NCBI GenBank assembly: GCA_020741775.1
Contig: DYYG01000026.1
Span: 25,354-89,353, forward strand
Length of the DNA: 64,000 nucleotides
Direction: 5' to 3'
DNA from: Methylorubrum populi
Lineage (GTDB): Bacteria; Pseudomonadota; Alphaproteobacteria; Rhizobiales; Beijerinckiaceae
Within the stretch, counting starts at the first letter, position 1. Each line of letters starts with the position of its first letter. Made by a program: the position numbers and the translations under genes. This document shows positions 1 through 8,239 of the stretch, piece after piece. The notes beneath the pieces are model-generated. The model had not been told where the DNA came from and did not search any database. It worked only from the letters and a program-made list of their open reading frames with translations.

Positions 1-496
1 CGGGGAAGGTGATCGCGTGCTGGACCTGACGGCCGTTGGTCAGGGTCTCGATCGTGTCCTTCACGCTGGCATGAGCCTTGAACACGTATTCGCCGTGCTT
101 CAGCGGGCCCTTTCCGCCGAAACGGGCGGTCATCTCGAACAGGTTCGGATGGTCGATGACGCCCTCGCGGGCGAGGATCGTCGCGATTTCCGAGGTGCCG
201 CTGCGATTGGGGATCACGACGACCTTGTCCGCCTGAAGCGGGCCGGGCTCGGACGCTTGGCGATTGATCAAGGTGAGCCCGACGAGGATGCCGAGGGCGA
301 GCACGACGCCGAGGGTGAGGAAACCGCTGATGGTGGCGAGCAGGCCGCCCCGGCGGCGCTCCGGCTTCTCGGGCGGAGGCGGGGCGACGGTCGGCTTGAT
401 GGCCTCGCTCGGGCTGCGCGGCGACGGCCGGTTCGGCAGCGACGGCTCCTCGGGTGCGGGCGACGGCGACGGCGGCTCTTGTCGTCTGCGGAACAT
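1..496 (-). CDS. mltG: Endolytic murein transglycosylase MltG, N-terminal part (cut by window edge)
   Basis: This minus-strand reading frame starts at an ATG whose complement is at 494-496 and runs off the left edge, leaving about 165 residues. The start is a proline- and arginine-rich cytoplasmic stretch (residues 1-50), followed by one hydrophobic membrane anchor (about 52-77). After it come features typical of the MltG/YceG family: a VVVIPNRSGTSEIATIL segment and GPLKHGEYVFKA, the LysM-like region before the catalytic domain. The catalytic Glu lies outside the window. MltG cleaves nascent peptidoglycan strands at the inner membrane and ends glycan elongation. It is the last visible member of the fab operon, 267 nt after fabF; mltG next to fabF and acpP is common in Proteobacteria. 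Confidence 0.88.
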   Translation of the reverse strand, partial: MFRRRQEPPSPSPAPEEPSLPNRPSPRSPSEAIKPTVAPPPPEKPERRRGGLLATISGFLTLGVVLALGILVGLTLINRQASEPGPLQADKVVVIPNRSGTSEIATILAREGVIDHPNLFEMTARFGGKGPLKHGEYVFKAHASVKDTIETLTNGRQVQHAITFP

Positions 497-763
497 CGGG
501 ATCCTGCTGTGGCCTCGCGGGCCCCTGCTGTGCGAAGGGCCGCCCGGGAGCATCTCAGCCCGCTCGCCGGACGGTCTTGAGCGAAACGATCACAGGAAGC
601 GATCGAAGCCCTGGGCGACGGGAGATCCTTAAGCGGTTTTGTGGCGAAATAGGGTTGGCGCCCTCTCCGCCGGCAGGAAAGCCTTCGGCCGGGCGGCGCG
701 ACTGGCCACCACCCGAGCCATGCTCGTCACCCGAAAGCCGTCAGCGTGCTTCGGGTCGATGGG

Positions 764-2026
764 TCAGTCGACGCGCCGCATCAGCAGCGACGCGTTGGTC
801 CCGCCGAAGCCGAAGGAGTTCGAGAGCACCGTGTCGACGCGCTTGCGCTTGGCCTCGTGCGGCACCAAGTCGATCTGCGTCTCGACGGAGGGATTGTCGA
901 GGTTCAGGGTCGGCGGCATCACCCCGTCGCGGATCGCGAGCACGGAGAAGATCGCCTCGACCGCTCCGGCAGCGCCCAGCAGGTGGCCGATGGCGGATTT
1001 GGTGGACGACATCGAGACCTTGGAGGCCGATGCGCCGAGCAGACGCTCCACCGCCTTCAGCTCCAGCTCGTCGCCAAGAGGCGTCGAGGTGCCGTGGGCA
1101 TTGATGTAATCGATCTCGGAGGGGTCGATGCCGGCCCGCTTCACCGCCGCCGTCATGCAGCGGAAGCCGCCGTCGCCATCCGGCGCCGGCGAGGTGATGT
1201 GGTAGGCGTCACCGGACAGGCCGTAGCCGATCACCTCGGCGTAGATCTTGGCGCCGCGGGCCTTGGCGTGCTCGTATTCCTCCAGCACGACGATGCCGGC
1301 GCCCTCGCCCATGACGAAGCCGTCACGGTCGCGGTCATAGGGCCGGGATGCCTTGGTCGGCTGGTCGTTGTAGCCGGTCGAGAGGGCGCGGCAGGCGGCG
1401 AAGCCCGCGAGCGACAGCCGGTTGACCGGGGCCTCGGTGCCGCCGGCCACCATCACATCGGCATCGCCGAGGGCGATCAACCGAGAGGCATCACCGATGG
1501 CGTGAGCCCCGGTGGAGCAGGCGGTGACCACCGCGTGGTTCGGGCCTTTCAGCCCGTGCTGGATCGAGACCTGGCCCGAGGCCAGATTGATGATGCGGCC
1601 GGGAATGAAGAACGGCGAGATGCGCCGCGGGCCCTTCTCGTGCAGGGTCACCGAGGCGTCGTAAATGGTGCCGATACCGCCGATGCCGGAGCCGATCAGA
1701 ACGCCGGTGGCTTCCTGGTCCGCATCGGATTTCGGGTGCCAGTCGGCATCGTCGAGCGCTTGGCCGGCTGCGGCCATGGCGTAGACGATGAAAGGATCGA
1801 CCTTGCGCTGCTCCTTCACTTCCATCCACGCATCGGGATTGAAGGTGCCGTTGGAGCCGTCACCGAAGGGAAGCGTGCAGGCGATCCGGCAGGCAAGATC
1901 GTCGGTTTGGAAGCCGGTCACGGCGGAAGCCCCGCTGTCGCCAGCGATAAGACGGCTCCAGGTATGCTCGACGCTGCCACCCAGCGGCGTGACCATCCCG
2001 AGACCCGTGATCACCACCCGACGCAT
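764..2026 (-). CDS. fabF: 3-oxoacyl-[ACP] synthase II (KAS II)
   Basis: The 420-residue product has the normal length for FabF, which condenses malonyl-ACP with acyl-ACP in fatty acid elongation, in the cytoplasm. The thiolase-fold catalytic triad is visible: Cys170 in VTACSTGAHA, His311 in AHGTSTPLGD and His348 in SAIGHLLGAAG. The opening RRVVITGLGMVTPLG is the usual KAS II start, and an ATG at 2024-2026 fits. It lies 117 nt downstream of acpP on the same strand, with a GC-rich hairpin between them that could reduce read-through from the highly needed carrier protein gene. Identification is secure; whether a second fabF exists elsewhere cannot be told. Confidence 0.96.
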   Translation of the reverse strand: MRRVVITGLGMVTPLGGSVEHTWSRLIAGDSGASAVTGFQTDDLACRIACTLPFGDGSNGTFNPDAWMEVKEQRKVDPFIVYAMAAAGQALDDADWHPKSDADQEATGVLIGSGIGGIGTIYDASVTLHEKGPRRISPFFIPGRIINLASGQVSIQHGLKGPNHAVVTACSTGAHAIGDASRLIALGDADVMVAGGTEAPVNRLSLAGFAACRALSTGYNDQPTKASRPYDRDRDGFVMGEGAGIVVLEEYEHAKARGAKIYAEVIGYGLSGDAYHITSPAPDGDGGFRCMTAAVKRAGIDPSEIDYINAHGTSTPLGDELELKAVERLLGASASKVSMSSTKSAIGHLLGAAGAVEAIFSVLAIRDGVMPPTLNLDNPSVETQIDLVPHEAKRKRVDTVLSNSFGFGGTNASLLMRRVD

Positions 2027-2105
2027 TGCCCGATCCCAACCGATCCAGAGTCCCCGAAGGACTTTCGTGCCTCAAAGGACTTTTGTGATTGAACAGAAAC
2101 GGCGT

Positions 2106-2125
2106 GCGGGGCCTTGCGACCCCGC
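2106..2125 (-). terminator. GC-rich hairpin between acpP and fabF (possible attenuator)
   Basis: On the minus strand GCGGGG (2120-2125 in complement) pairs perfectly with CCCCGC (2106-2111 in complement) around an 8-nt loop, 19 nt after the acpP stop. Only a weak T-rich stretch (GTTTCTGTTC) follows, so partial termination or 3'-end protection of acpP mRNA is more likely than full termination. This fits ACP being needed in large excess over KAS II. Confidence 0.45.
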
Positions 2126-2143
2126 CCGCACGAGGACACCGCC

Positions 2144-2380
2144 TTAGGCGGAGTTCTTCTCCAGGAACTTGATCGCATCGCCGACCGTCTGGATGGTCTC
2201 AGCGGCGTCGTCCGGGATCTCGACGTTGAACTCCTCCTCGAACGCCATCACCAGCTCGACGGTGTCGAGGCTGTCGGCGCCAAGATCGTCGATGAAGTTG
2301 GAGGCCTCGGTGACCTTCTCAGGCTCGACGCCCAGGTGCTCGACGACGATCTTCTTCACGCGCTCGGCGATATCGCTCAT
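2144..2380 (-). CDS. acpP: Acyl carrier protein
   Basis: The 78-residue acidic protein begins [18 protein letters not shown] and carries the phosphopantetheine attachment site [12 protein letters not shown] with Ser37. These are hallmarks of the primary AcpP, which carries growing acyl chains as thioesters on 4'-phosphopantetheine. The start is the ATG at 2378-2380; it is preceded by GAGGA about 9 nt upstream, and an upstream in-frame extension shows no ACP similarity. It sits between fabG and fabF as in most bacteria. The 261-nt gap upstream suggests that it also has its own promoter. Confidence 0.97.
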   Translation of the reverse strand: MSDIAERVKKIVVEHLGVEPEKVTEASNFIDDLGADSLDTVELVMAFEEEFNVEIPDDAAETIQTVGDAIKFLEKNSA

Positions 2381-2497
2381 CGTTCTTGGTCCTCGTCTTT
2401 TCGATCGTGTTGGTGTGTGCTTCTGACGAAAGCGCCGTGGCCGCCCACCCACTTCTGGGGTTTTTTCGAACGGCCGGTGTTCGATCGCGCGTGGTTT

Positions 2498-2526
2498 GGA
2501 AAAGCCGCAACCCGCTGAACCGTCAA
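2498..2526 (-). promoter_or_regulatory. Candidate acpP promoter
   Basis: In the 261-nt gap between fabG and acpP the minus strand has TTGACG (complement of 2521-2526) as a -35 element. Seventeen bases on is a poor -10 (TTTTCC, 2498-2503). The gap is long for an operon, which is the main reason to suspect a promoter; the -10 match is weak. Confidence 0.35.
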
Positions 2527-2641
2527 CTCCCCTGCACGGCTGAGCCGGGTGTTAACACAGGGTTTCCGCTCTGGCGAGGGGAGGTTCAGAAAGCGTTCAT
2601 CGGCGTGGTTTTCCGGTCGGAAAGCTTCTCTGTGGATGCTC

Positions 2642-3382
2642 TCAATACATGGCCATGCCGCCGTTGACGTGGAGCGTTTGCCCCGTCACGTAACCCGCTT
2701 CCTCCGACGCCAGATAGACCGCCGCCGCGCCGATCTCGGCCCCGGTGCCGAGGCGTCCCGCCGGCACGCGGGTGAGAATCGTCTCGCGCTGCTTCTCGTT
2801 CAGGGCGTCCGTCATCGCCGAGGTGATGAAGCCCGGGGCGATGCAGTTGACCGTGATGTTGCGCGTCGCGACCTCCGCCGCCAGAGCCTTGGTCATGCCG
2901 ACGAGGCCAGCCTTGGCGGCGGCGTAGTTGCCCTGGCCCGGATTGCCCGTCGCGCCCACCACCGAGCCGATGCCGATGATGCGGCCGTAACGGCGCCTCA
3001 TCATGCCCTTGAGGGCGGCGCGGGAGAGCCGGAAGGCGGCGGTGAGATTGACGTTGAGCACCGCCTCCCACTCGTCGTCCTTCATCCGCATGAAGAGGTT
3101 GTCGCGGGTGATGCCGGCATTGTTCACGAGGATATCGAGGCCGCCCAGCGCCGATTCGGCAGCCGGCAGCAGCGCCTCGACCGCATCCTTGTCGGCGAGA
3201 TTGGCTTCGACCACGGCGACGCGCTCGCCGCCGAGTTCGGTCGCCAGTTCATCGAGCACGGCCCGGCGGGTGCCGGAGAGGGCGACATGGGCGCCCTGGG
3301 CGTGAAGCGCTCGGGCGATGGCACCGCCAAGGCCGCCGGTCGCGCCGGTGACGAGCGCCTTGCGGCCGGTGAGATCGAACAT
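2642..3382 (-). CDS. fabG: 3-oxoacyl-[ACP] reductase
   Basis: The 246-residue product is a classical short-chain dehydrogenase that reduces 3-oxoacyl-ACP to 3-hydroxyacyl-ACP with NADPH. The nucleotide-binding motif TGATGGLG is at residues 12-19, NNAG at 87-90, and the Ser140-Tyr153-Lys157 catalytic set is in GIGSVVG and NYAAAKAGL. The IAPGFITSAMTD loop is typical of FabG rather than of a generic SDR. It lies 32 nt after fabD and 261 nt before acpP, in the conserved fab order. An ATG with GGGAG upstream supports the start. Confidence 0.96.
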   Translation of the reverse strand: MFDLTGRKALVTGATGGLGGAIARALHAQGAHVALSGTRRAVLDELATELGGERVAVVEANLADKDAVEALLPAAESALGGLDILVNNAGITRDNLFMRMKDDEWEAVLNVNLTAAFRLSRAALKGMMRRRYGRIIGIGSVVGATGNPGQGNYAAAKAGLVGMTKALAAEVATRNITVNCIAPGFITSAMTDALNEKQRETILTRVPAGRLGTGAEIGAAAVYLASEEAGYVTGQTLHVNGGMAMY

Positions 3383-3414
3383 GATGTGGGCTCCCGTCGT
3401 CGGGGGAAATGATG

Positions 3415-4347
3415 TCAGGCGTAGGCGGCGACGTCGTCGGGCGTGCCGACGGGGCTGGCGGCGGCGCTCGGCGCGATCCGCTTGACGAGGCCGGTCAGCA
3501 CCTTGCCGGCGCCGAGCTCGAAGAAGCGATCGACACCGGCTTCGGCCATGGCCGCGACGCTCTCGCTCCAGCGCACGGTGCCGGTGACCTGGGTCACCAG
3601 CGCGGCCCGAATCGCGTCCGGATCGGTGAGCGGGCCGGCGGTCACGTTGGCATAGACCGGCACGACCGGAGCCCGCATCGTCACCTCGGCCAGCGCCCCG
3701 CGCATCGCTTCGGCGGCGGGTGCCATCAGCGCGCAGTGGAACGGAGCGGAAACGTTGAGGAGCACGGCGCGGCGCACGCCGCGGCTCTGCGCCAGCACCA
3801 TCGCCCGCTCGACGGCCTCCTTGTGACCGGACAGCACGACCTGCCCGGCGCCGTTGTCGTTGGCGACATCGCAGACCATGCCCTGCGCCGCTTCCTCGGC
3901 AATGGCCTGGGCGGTCGCGAGATCGGGCCCGAGCAGGGCGGCCATTGCGCCGACGCCCGGCGCGACCGCCCGCTGCATCGCCTCGCCCCGGATGCGCAGC
4001 AGGCGGGCGGCATCGGAAATCGAGAAGGTGCCGGCGGCGGCCAGGGCCGAATATTCGCCGAGCGAGTGGCCGGCGACGAAGGCGGCGTCGCGGGCGAGGT
4101 CGAGCCCGCGCTCGGCCTCCAGCGTGCGCAGGACGGCGAGGCTCGCCGCCATCAGGGCGGGTTGGGCGTTGGCGGTCAGGGTCAGCTCGTCTGCCGGGCC
4201 CTCGAACATCAGCCGGGAGAGGTTTTGTCCGAGCGCCTCGTCGACTTCCTCGAAGACCCGCCGGGCCGCGGGGGAGGCCTCGTTCAGGGCCTTGCCCATG
4301 CCAACCGCTTGGCTGCCCTGCCCCGGAAAGATGAACGCTCGCGTCAT
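3415..4347 (-). CDS. fabD: Malonyl-CoA:ACP transacylase
   Basis: The 310-residue protein starts MTRAFIFPGQGSQAVGMG, the invariant FabD opening, and has the nucleophile motif GHSLGEYSA with Ser95 and a downstream PFHCALM segment carrying the partner His. It moves malonyl from CoA to ACP and so supplies FabF. The frame stays open 49 codons further upstream, but that part is arginine/proline-rich and unlike FabD, so the ATG at 4345-4347 is taken as the start. It is the first gene of the minus-strand fab operon, divergent from the hypothetical gene at 4647, so the 299-nt gap before it should hold the operon promoter. Confidence 0.96.
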   Translation of the reverse strand: MTRAFIFPGQGSQAVGMGKALNEASPAARRVFEEVDEALGQNLSRLMFEGPADELTLTANAQPALMAASLAVLRTLEAERGLDLARDAAFVAGHSLGEYSALAAAGTFSISDAARLLRIRGEAMQRAVAPGVGAMAALLGPDLATAQAIAEEAAQGMVCDVANDNGAGQVVLSGHKEAVERAMVLAQSRGVRRAVLLNVSAPFHCALMAPAAEAMRGALAEVTMRAPVVPVYANVTAGPLTDPDAIRAALVTQVTGTVRWSESVAAMAEAGVDRFFELGAGKVLTGLVKRIAPSAAASPVGTPDDVAAYA

Positions 4348-4365
4348 GACGCCCCGTCGCCTTGG

Positions 4366-4387
4366 CGCCGGAGCGGAGGCTCCGGCG
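4366..4387 (-). promoter_or_regulatory. Perfect 9-bp hairpin in the fabD leader
   Basis: CGCCGGAGC (4366-4374) and GCTCCGGCG (4379-4387) form a perfect stem with a GGAG tetraloop, 18 nt upstream of the fabD start. A second small inverted repeat, CCCTT/AAGGG with a 3-nt loop, lies about 90 nt further upstream. A stem this close to the ribosome-binding region could affect translation. No known riboswitch was recognised. Confidence 0.4.
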
Positions 4388-4646
4388 GATGGGCGCCCCG
4401 CCGGTCTGAATCCCGGCCGCCTCTCAGCCCGAGACGGGGCTGCCGGTGGTCGGGATCGCCGCGAGACCCCTTCTAAAGGGCGGCGCACTCGCATCGTGGG
4501 AAGCAGGTGTCAACAATGCGGCGCACAACCCACCGACGGTCAGACCGAGCCGTCGCTTCGCCGCTCCGCCCGGACATCGCCGGAATCGGTTCCGAACCGA
4601 ACGCGATTCGGCGCATTGACTGAGCAGGCCCTGCGAGATCGCTGCC

Positions 4647-4976
4647 ATGTTCCGCACGACTTTCCCTCAGGAAGCGGTGGGGCACGCTCATGCCCTGATC
4701 GGCGCCTACGAGACCGCCCATGCCGGTCTCGCCCGCATCTCACATGAATTCCGTCGCGATCTGCGCGTGACCCTCGACCGGCTCGGGCCGGGAGCGGTGC
4801 CCTATCTCCGGGCCGTGCGCAGCGACCTCGAAGGTCGCACCGTCGAGGCTCGGACCATGTGGCCGATCTGGATCGACCGGCTCACCGACCCGATGATCGA
4901 CCGACGCCTCATCGCCTCCCGCGCCTTGCTCGACGCGGTGGACCGGGAGGCCGACGCCCGCGGCATGGTTCTTTAG
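4647..4976 (+). CDS. Hypothetical protein, 109 residues
   Basis: The product is a mainly helical, charged protein with no signal peptide or membrane segment. The composition (many Arg, Asp, Ala and Leu, spaced as in amphipathic helices) looks like a real soluble protein. No family is recognised. It starts at ATG 4647, with only a weak Shine-Dalgarno sequence, 299 nt from the divergent fabD and 52 nt before the convergent end of the PLP enzyme gene. The opposite strand has no better candidate here. The function is unknown and the gene call is moderately supported. Confidence 0.55.
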   Translation: MFRTTFPQEAVGHAHALIGAYETAHAGLARISHEFRRDLRVTLDRLGPGAVPYLRAVRSDLEGRTVEARTMWPIWIDRLTDPMIDRRLIASRALLDAVDREADARGMVL

Positions 4977-5028
4977 GCGTGTCTCCAGCGGGGACAGACG
5001 CCGCTGGGACGCCGAATTCGTGCCGGGA

Positions 5029-6234
5029 TTACGCGGCGACGCGGAGCCGCAAAGGCCGCGACGATGCGGCAAGGTCGCCCCGCGCCTGCTCCAGCGCCGC
5101 CGCGATGCAGGCGGCGGCCCGCGCGGTATCGGCCTCGTCATGGCCGGCGGTGAGGTGCAGACGCAACCGCGCGGCCTCAGGATCCGCCTCCGGCGCCTCG
5201 GCTGGATCCACCAGCAGGCCGAGTTCGGCCAGACGGCGGCCGAGCGCCTGGGCGAGATCGACGGAGCCGATCCCGACCGAGACGGTCGCGGAGGGCTCGC
5301 CATAGACTTCCAGCCCCCTGTCCCGCAGGGCGGCCCGAAGGTTCAGCACGTTGCGCATCAGGCGGGCGCGGCGCTCGCTCCCCTCCGCCCCGTCGATGAT
5401 CGCGAAGGCCTTGAGAATGACGGCGGTCTGGATCGGCGACAGCGCGGTCTCGGCCGATTCCCGGGCGCGCAGATAAGCCGTGACGGCGCGGGTACGAGCC
5501 GCGACGAAGCCCCCGTTCGAGGCGAAGCTCTTCGAGAAGCTGCCCGTCACCAGATCGACCCGGCCGAGCATGTCCTGCAGGCCGAGATGACCGCGCCCAT
5601 CTTCGCCGAGGCAGCCCAGATCCTGGGCGACATCGACGAGCAACGTCGCGCCGGCTTCATCACAGATCGCCCGCAGCGCGGCGAGATCGGGCGTGCCGGA
5701 ATCGAGCGGCGACAGGCTCTCGGTGACGACGAGGATGCCGGAGCGGGAATCGCGCGCCCGGATCGCCCGGACCAAGTCGGCGCAGTGATCGGCATCGAGA
5801 TGGCGGAAGGGGTGGAGATGGCTCGTTGCCGCCTCGGCCGCCTCCTTCAGGCCGCCCCGGACAGCCTCATCGATCACCACATGATCGGAGGGGCGCACGA
5901 GGCCGCGGATCACGGCGTGACCGGCCGCTTTGCCGGTGGGGCAGAGCATCGCCTCTTCCATCTGGAGGAAGTCGGCGATCCGGCGCTCCAAGGCCACCGA
6001 AAGGTTGGTCTCGCCGGTCTCCGCCGCCGAGCAGACGCTGCGCACGCCGAAGCGGCGCAGGGTTTCGGCGGCCGCCTCGACGATCGCCGGATGGGTGGAG
6101 AGGCCGAGGCAATCCTGCGAGGCGAAGTCGAGACCGCAAGCCGGGCCGCCGTCGCCGGCTCGCGCCTGGGCCATGACGCGCAGGCTGCCCGCTCGGTCCC
6201 GGGTTGCGGTGTCGGTCTGCTCACGATGTCTCAT
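5029..6234 (-). CDS. PLP-dependent enzyme of the alpha-oxoamine synthase fold, atypical active site
   Basis: The 401-residue protein aligns by eye with the 2-amino-3-ketobutyrate ligase / 5-aminolevulinate synthase / BioF / serine palmitoyltransferase family: LDFASQDCLGLSTHP near the start, a GE.G..RG-type turn (LGEDGRG, 209-214) and the PLP lysine in GSFSKSF (Lys235). Asp201, which binds the PLP ring nitrogen, is kept. Two usual landmarks differ: the stacking His of the NHAS segment is Arg126 (DEAVRGGL), and the DEAHA-type His is Gln204 (DVAQDLG). The substrate therefore cannot be assigned. GGGAT upstream of the ATG at 6234 supports the start. No acyl-CoA ligase or ACP gene is adjacent that would suggest sphingolipid synthesis. 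Confidence 0.75.
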   Translation of the reverse strand: MRHREQTDTATRDRAGSLRVMAQARAGDGGPACGLDFASQDCLGLSTHPAIVEAAAETLRRFGVRSVCSAAETGETNLSVALERRIADFLQMEEAMLCPTGKAAGHAVIRGLVRPSDHVVIDEAVRGGLKEAAEAATSHLHPFRHLDADHCADLVRAIRARDSRSGILVVTESLSPLDSGTPDLAALRAICDEAGATLLVDVAQDLGCLGEDGRGHLGLQDMLGRVDLVTGSFSKSFASNGGFVAARTRAVTAYLRARESAETALSPIQTAVILKAFAIIDGAEGSERRARLMRNVLNLRAALRDRGLEVYGEPSATVSVGIGSVDLAQALGRRLAELGLLVDPAEAPEADPEAARLRLHLTAGHDEADTARAAACIAAALEQARGDLAASSRPLRLRVAA

Positions 6235-6572
6235 GTCATCCCGTCCGATGCCGCGTCGTTCTCGCCTCCCGACACTCGGCGGGGCCGGCTTGCCATCGCG
6301 TTAAACGGTGACGATCCAGTCCGAATGCATCGCCGCGTATTTAACGAATTGCTATCGGCGGACGGCCGGATCACCTCGACAATTGTTTAACCGAAACGTC
6401 CCTCGCCACGCTGCCGACCGAAGAGCGGACCCGAAAGCTGAAATCTGCTTGAAAAAAACTTACCGGAACCGACGCAGCAGGGTCCGACCGCTGCGAAAAG
6501 GAGGACGGGGCGCCTCCGATCCGGAGACGCCCCGCATGTCGCTGCCCCCTTCATATCGCCCTGACGGTCGGG
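6235..6572. other. Intergenic region, 338 nt
   Basis: No gene is seen. The segment has AT-rich patches at 6330-6390 and 6445-6470, which would suit a promoter for the minus-strand PLP enzyme gene, and it ends with the terminator hairpin of the following membrane-protein gene. Confidence 0.6.
6494..6533 (-). terminator. Terminator hairpin after the membrane protein gene
   Basis: GGGGCG-c-CTCCG pairs with CGGAG-a-CGCCCC around an ATC loop (6507-6533). On the minus strand the stem is followed by GTCCTCCTTTTC, a short T-rich tract. It lies about 40 nt downstream of the stop of the gene at 6573. Confidence 0.6.
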
Positions 6573-7649
6573 TCAGATCACGGGAAGCGTCGCCCCGGCC
6601 CCCGCGGCGAGGCCGTAAAGCTCGCCGTAGAGCATGGTATGGGCGACGTAGTAGATCCCCAGGAACGTCATCAGCGCGCTGGCATAGTAGAGCGGGGCGA
6701 GCACCACGTCCCGGCGGGTGGCGGCGACCCGGGCATCGTCGGCAGCGATGGCGATCAGGACGGCGATGATGCCCGAATGGCCGATCGCGTCGATCTTCCC
6801 GAACTCGAAGATCGCCGAGATAAAGACCGCCGTGAGGATCACCGCGGAGACCCGCCGCACCAGGGGCGTCCAGATCAGAGCGAAGGCGAGGGTGAACTCG
6901 ATGACGCCGGCGGCCTGCATGAAGAGTTCCGGCGAGGCGCCCATGGTCATCTCGGGCTTGGCGGCGAGCAGCGGATCCGTCCATTGCGGATAGGCCCACT
7001 TCTCCACCGAGGCCCACATCAGGGTGATCGCGGCGGCGATGCGCACCACGTCGATGGGACGCTGGCCGAACAGGTCCCGGTCGAAGGCGACCAGCGCGAG
7101 GAAGGCGGCGACGCCGAGGAAGACCGGGTAATCCGCGAGGTGGAAGGCGCCGTAATTCCACACGGCAAAGCCGAACAGGAAGACGATGCCGGCGGCGGTG
7201 AGCGGCAGGGTCCGCTTCCAGAGCAGACAGGCGGCCATGGCGAGCTGAAGCCACGGGATCCAGGATAGGTCGGTCTTCAGTTCGGGCGTCAGGATGATGC
7301 CGCCGAGATTCCACAGCGACACCAGGAAGAAGCCGACGACCGCCCGCACGATCAGGGTGCTGTCGGCGCGCAGGCGCGCCGTGACGCGGTCGAAAGCGTT
7401 GAGGATCGCCGTGCCGAGGGGCGTGCCCTCGGCGAGGCACCCGAACATCAGGCAGACCAGGGCCATCCCGGTCAGCCATTCGAAATCGGCGCAGAGCACC
7501 TGTTCGAGCCCACGCGGCTGGCCGGCCACGTCGAAGGCGCAGAACCATTTGACATGGGCACTGGCCGTCGCCGTCCCGAGCAGGAGGATGCTTGCTGCGC
7601 CTGCAAGCACGACGGGAGAGCGCACCCAAAAGCTGGACACGTGGATCAT
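6573..7649 (-). CDS. Polytopic membrane protein (DoxX-like, function unknown)
   Basis: Starting at the ATG at 7647-7649, the product has 358 residues, with an N-terminal hydrophobic segment that could be a signal anchor (WVRSPVVLAGAASILLL). About eight to nine further hydrophobic helices are linked by short loops. The arrangement, with charged residues within helices such as MWASVEKWAYPQWTDPLL and a final GIYYVAHTMLYGE, recalls large DoxX-like or methylamine-utilisation-type integral proteins, but no clear family motif was found. It stands alone, in the same direction as the PLP enzyme gene and 338 nt upstream of it. An in-frame extension of 20 codons upstream lacks a good ribosome site. Confidence 0.75.
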   Translation of the reverse strand: MIHVSSFWVRSPVVLAGAASILLLGTATASAHVKWFCAFDVAGQPRGLEQVLCADFEWLTGMALVCLMFGCLAEGTPLGTAILNAFDRVTARLRADSTLIVRAVVGFFLVSLWNLGGIILTPELKTDLSWIPWLQLAMAACLLWKRTLPLTAAGIVFLFGFAVWNYGAFHLADYPVFLGVAAFLALVAFDRDLFGQRPIDVVRIAAAITLMWASVEKWAYPQWTDPLLAAKPEMTMGASPELFMQAAGVIEFTLAFALIWTPLVRRVSAVILTAVFISAIFEFGKIDAIGHSGIIAVLIAIAADDARVAATRRDVVLAPLYYASALMTFLGIYYVAHTMLYGELYGLAAGAGATLPVI

Positions 7650-7925
7650 GGGGCCGCCGGGAGGGGAGTAAGTTCCTGATGCAAGGAAACTTACTCGAAA
7701 TTGAAACATCTCGCTAAGGCTTTGTTTACCCTTTCACGCGGTTGGTTAACGAGCGTATTCCTTACAATTGATAAAACGTATTGCCTCGGACTGAAGAAAG
7801 TCCACTCCGCGAGGGGCTCGGCCTGATCTCGGCGACAGCCCTCCCGGACGAAGGCCGGCCGCGATGACCCGGAGGCCGGCGACGCGCGTTAACGGCATCG
7901 AAGACCTTGTCGGCAAGGGTGTCGA

Positions 7926-8114
7926 ATGACGGCCCGTCGGCATCGCTCGGGAGGATGGATGCTCGCTCTGTTCAGTCTGGTCAGCCTCTCCGGCGGGCTC
8001 GTTCTCGCCGGACAAGCCTCGCGCTACCCTGCTTGGACGGCCAGGATGGAGACGGCCGGCGGCGTCGCGCTGGTCGCGGGCCTCGCGATGATCGGAGTCG
8101 GGCTGAGGGCTTGA
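7926..8114 (+). CDS. Small two-helix membrane protein, 62 residues
   Basis: After a basic start (MTARRHRSGGW) come two hydrophobic helices (about residues 12-29 and 43-60) joined by a short polar turn. The ATG at 7926 has an AAGGGTG ribosome site. A short hairpin with a T-run follows at 8161-8186, which supports a transcribed unit. No family is recognised. It is in its own plus-strand unit between two minus-strand genes. Confidence 0.5.
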   Translation: MTARRHRSGGWMLALFSLVSLSGGLVLAGQASRYPAWTARMETAGGVALVAGLAMIGVGLRA

Positions 8115-8160
8115 TTCCGCCCCTGGCCCAGACAGCCGTCACAGGAGACACGGATCACAG

Positions 8161-8186
8161 GATCACGGGCCTGATCTAATTTTTTT
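8161..8186 (+). terminator. Weak intrinsic terminator after the 62-residue membrane protein
   Basis: GATCA (8161-8165) pairs with TGATC (8172-8176) around a 6-nt loop and is followed by TAAT and seven T residues. The stem is short, so efficiency is doubtful. Confidence 0.4.
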
Positions 8187-8194
8187 CCATAACC

Positions 8195-8224
8195 GGCCGG
8201 CGACGCTGCGGCGTCTCGCCGGCC
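8195..8224 (-). terminator. Strong hairpin just after rsmB
   Basis: GGCCGGC-GACGC (8195-8206) pairs with GCGTC-TC-GCCGGCC (8211-8224), 12 pairs with a 2-nt bulge and a TGCG loop, 16 nt past the rsmB stop. On the minus strand no T-run follows (it is A-rich instead), so this is terminator-like only in its stem. Confidence 0.4.
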
Positions 8225-8239
8225 AGTACCCTCCGAATC

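Noticed and set aside
2446..2468. CCCA/TGGG stem followed by six T residues on the plus strand
   Set aside because: Only four pairs, and no plus-strand gene precedes it; the T-run is probably chance.
5020..6390. A 456-codon plus-strand frame opposite the PLP enzyme gene
   Set aside because: No family motifs; the minus-strand product has the PLP lysine motif and correct length.
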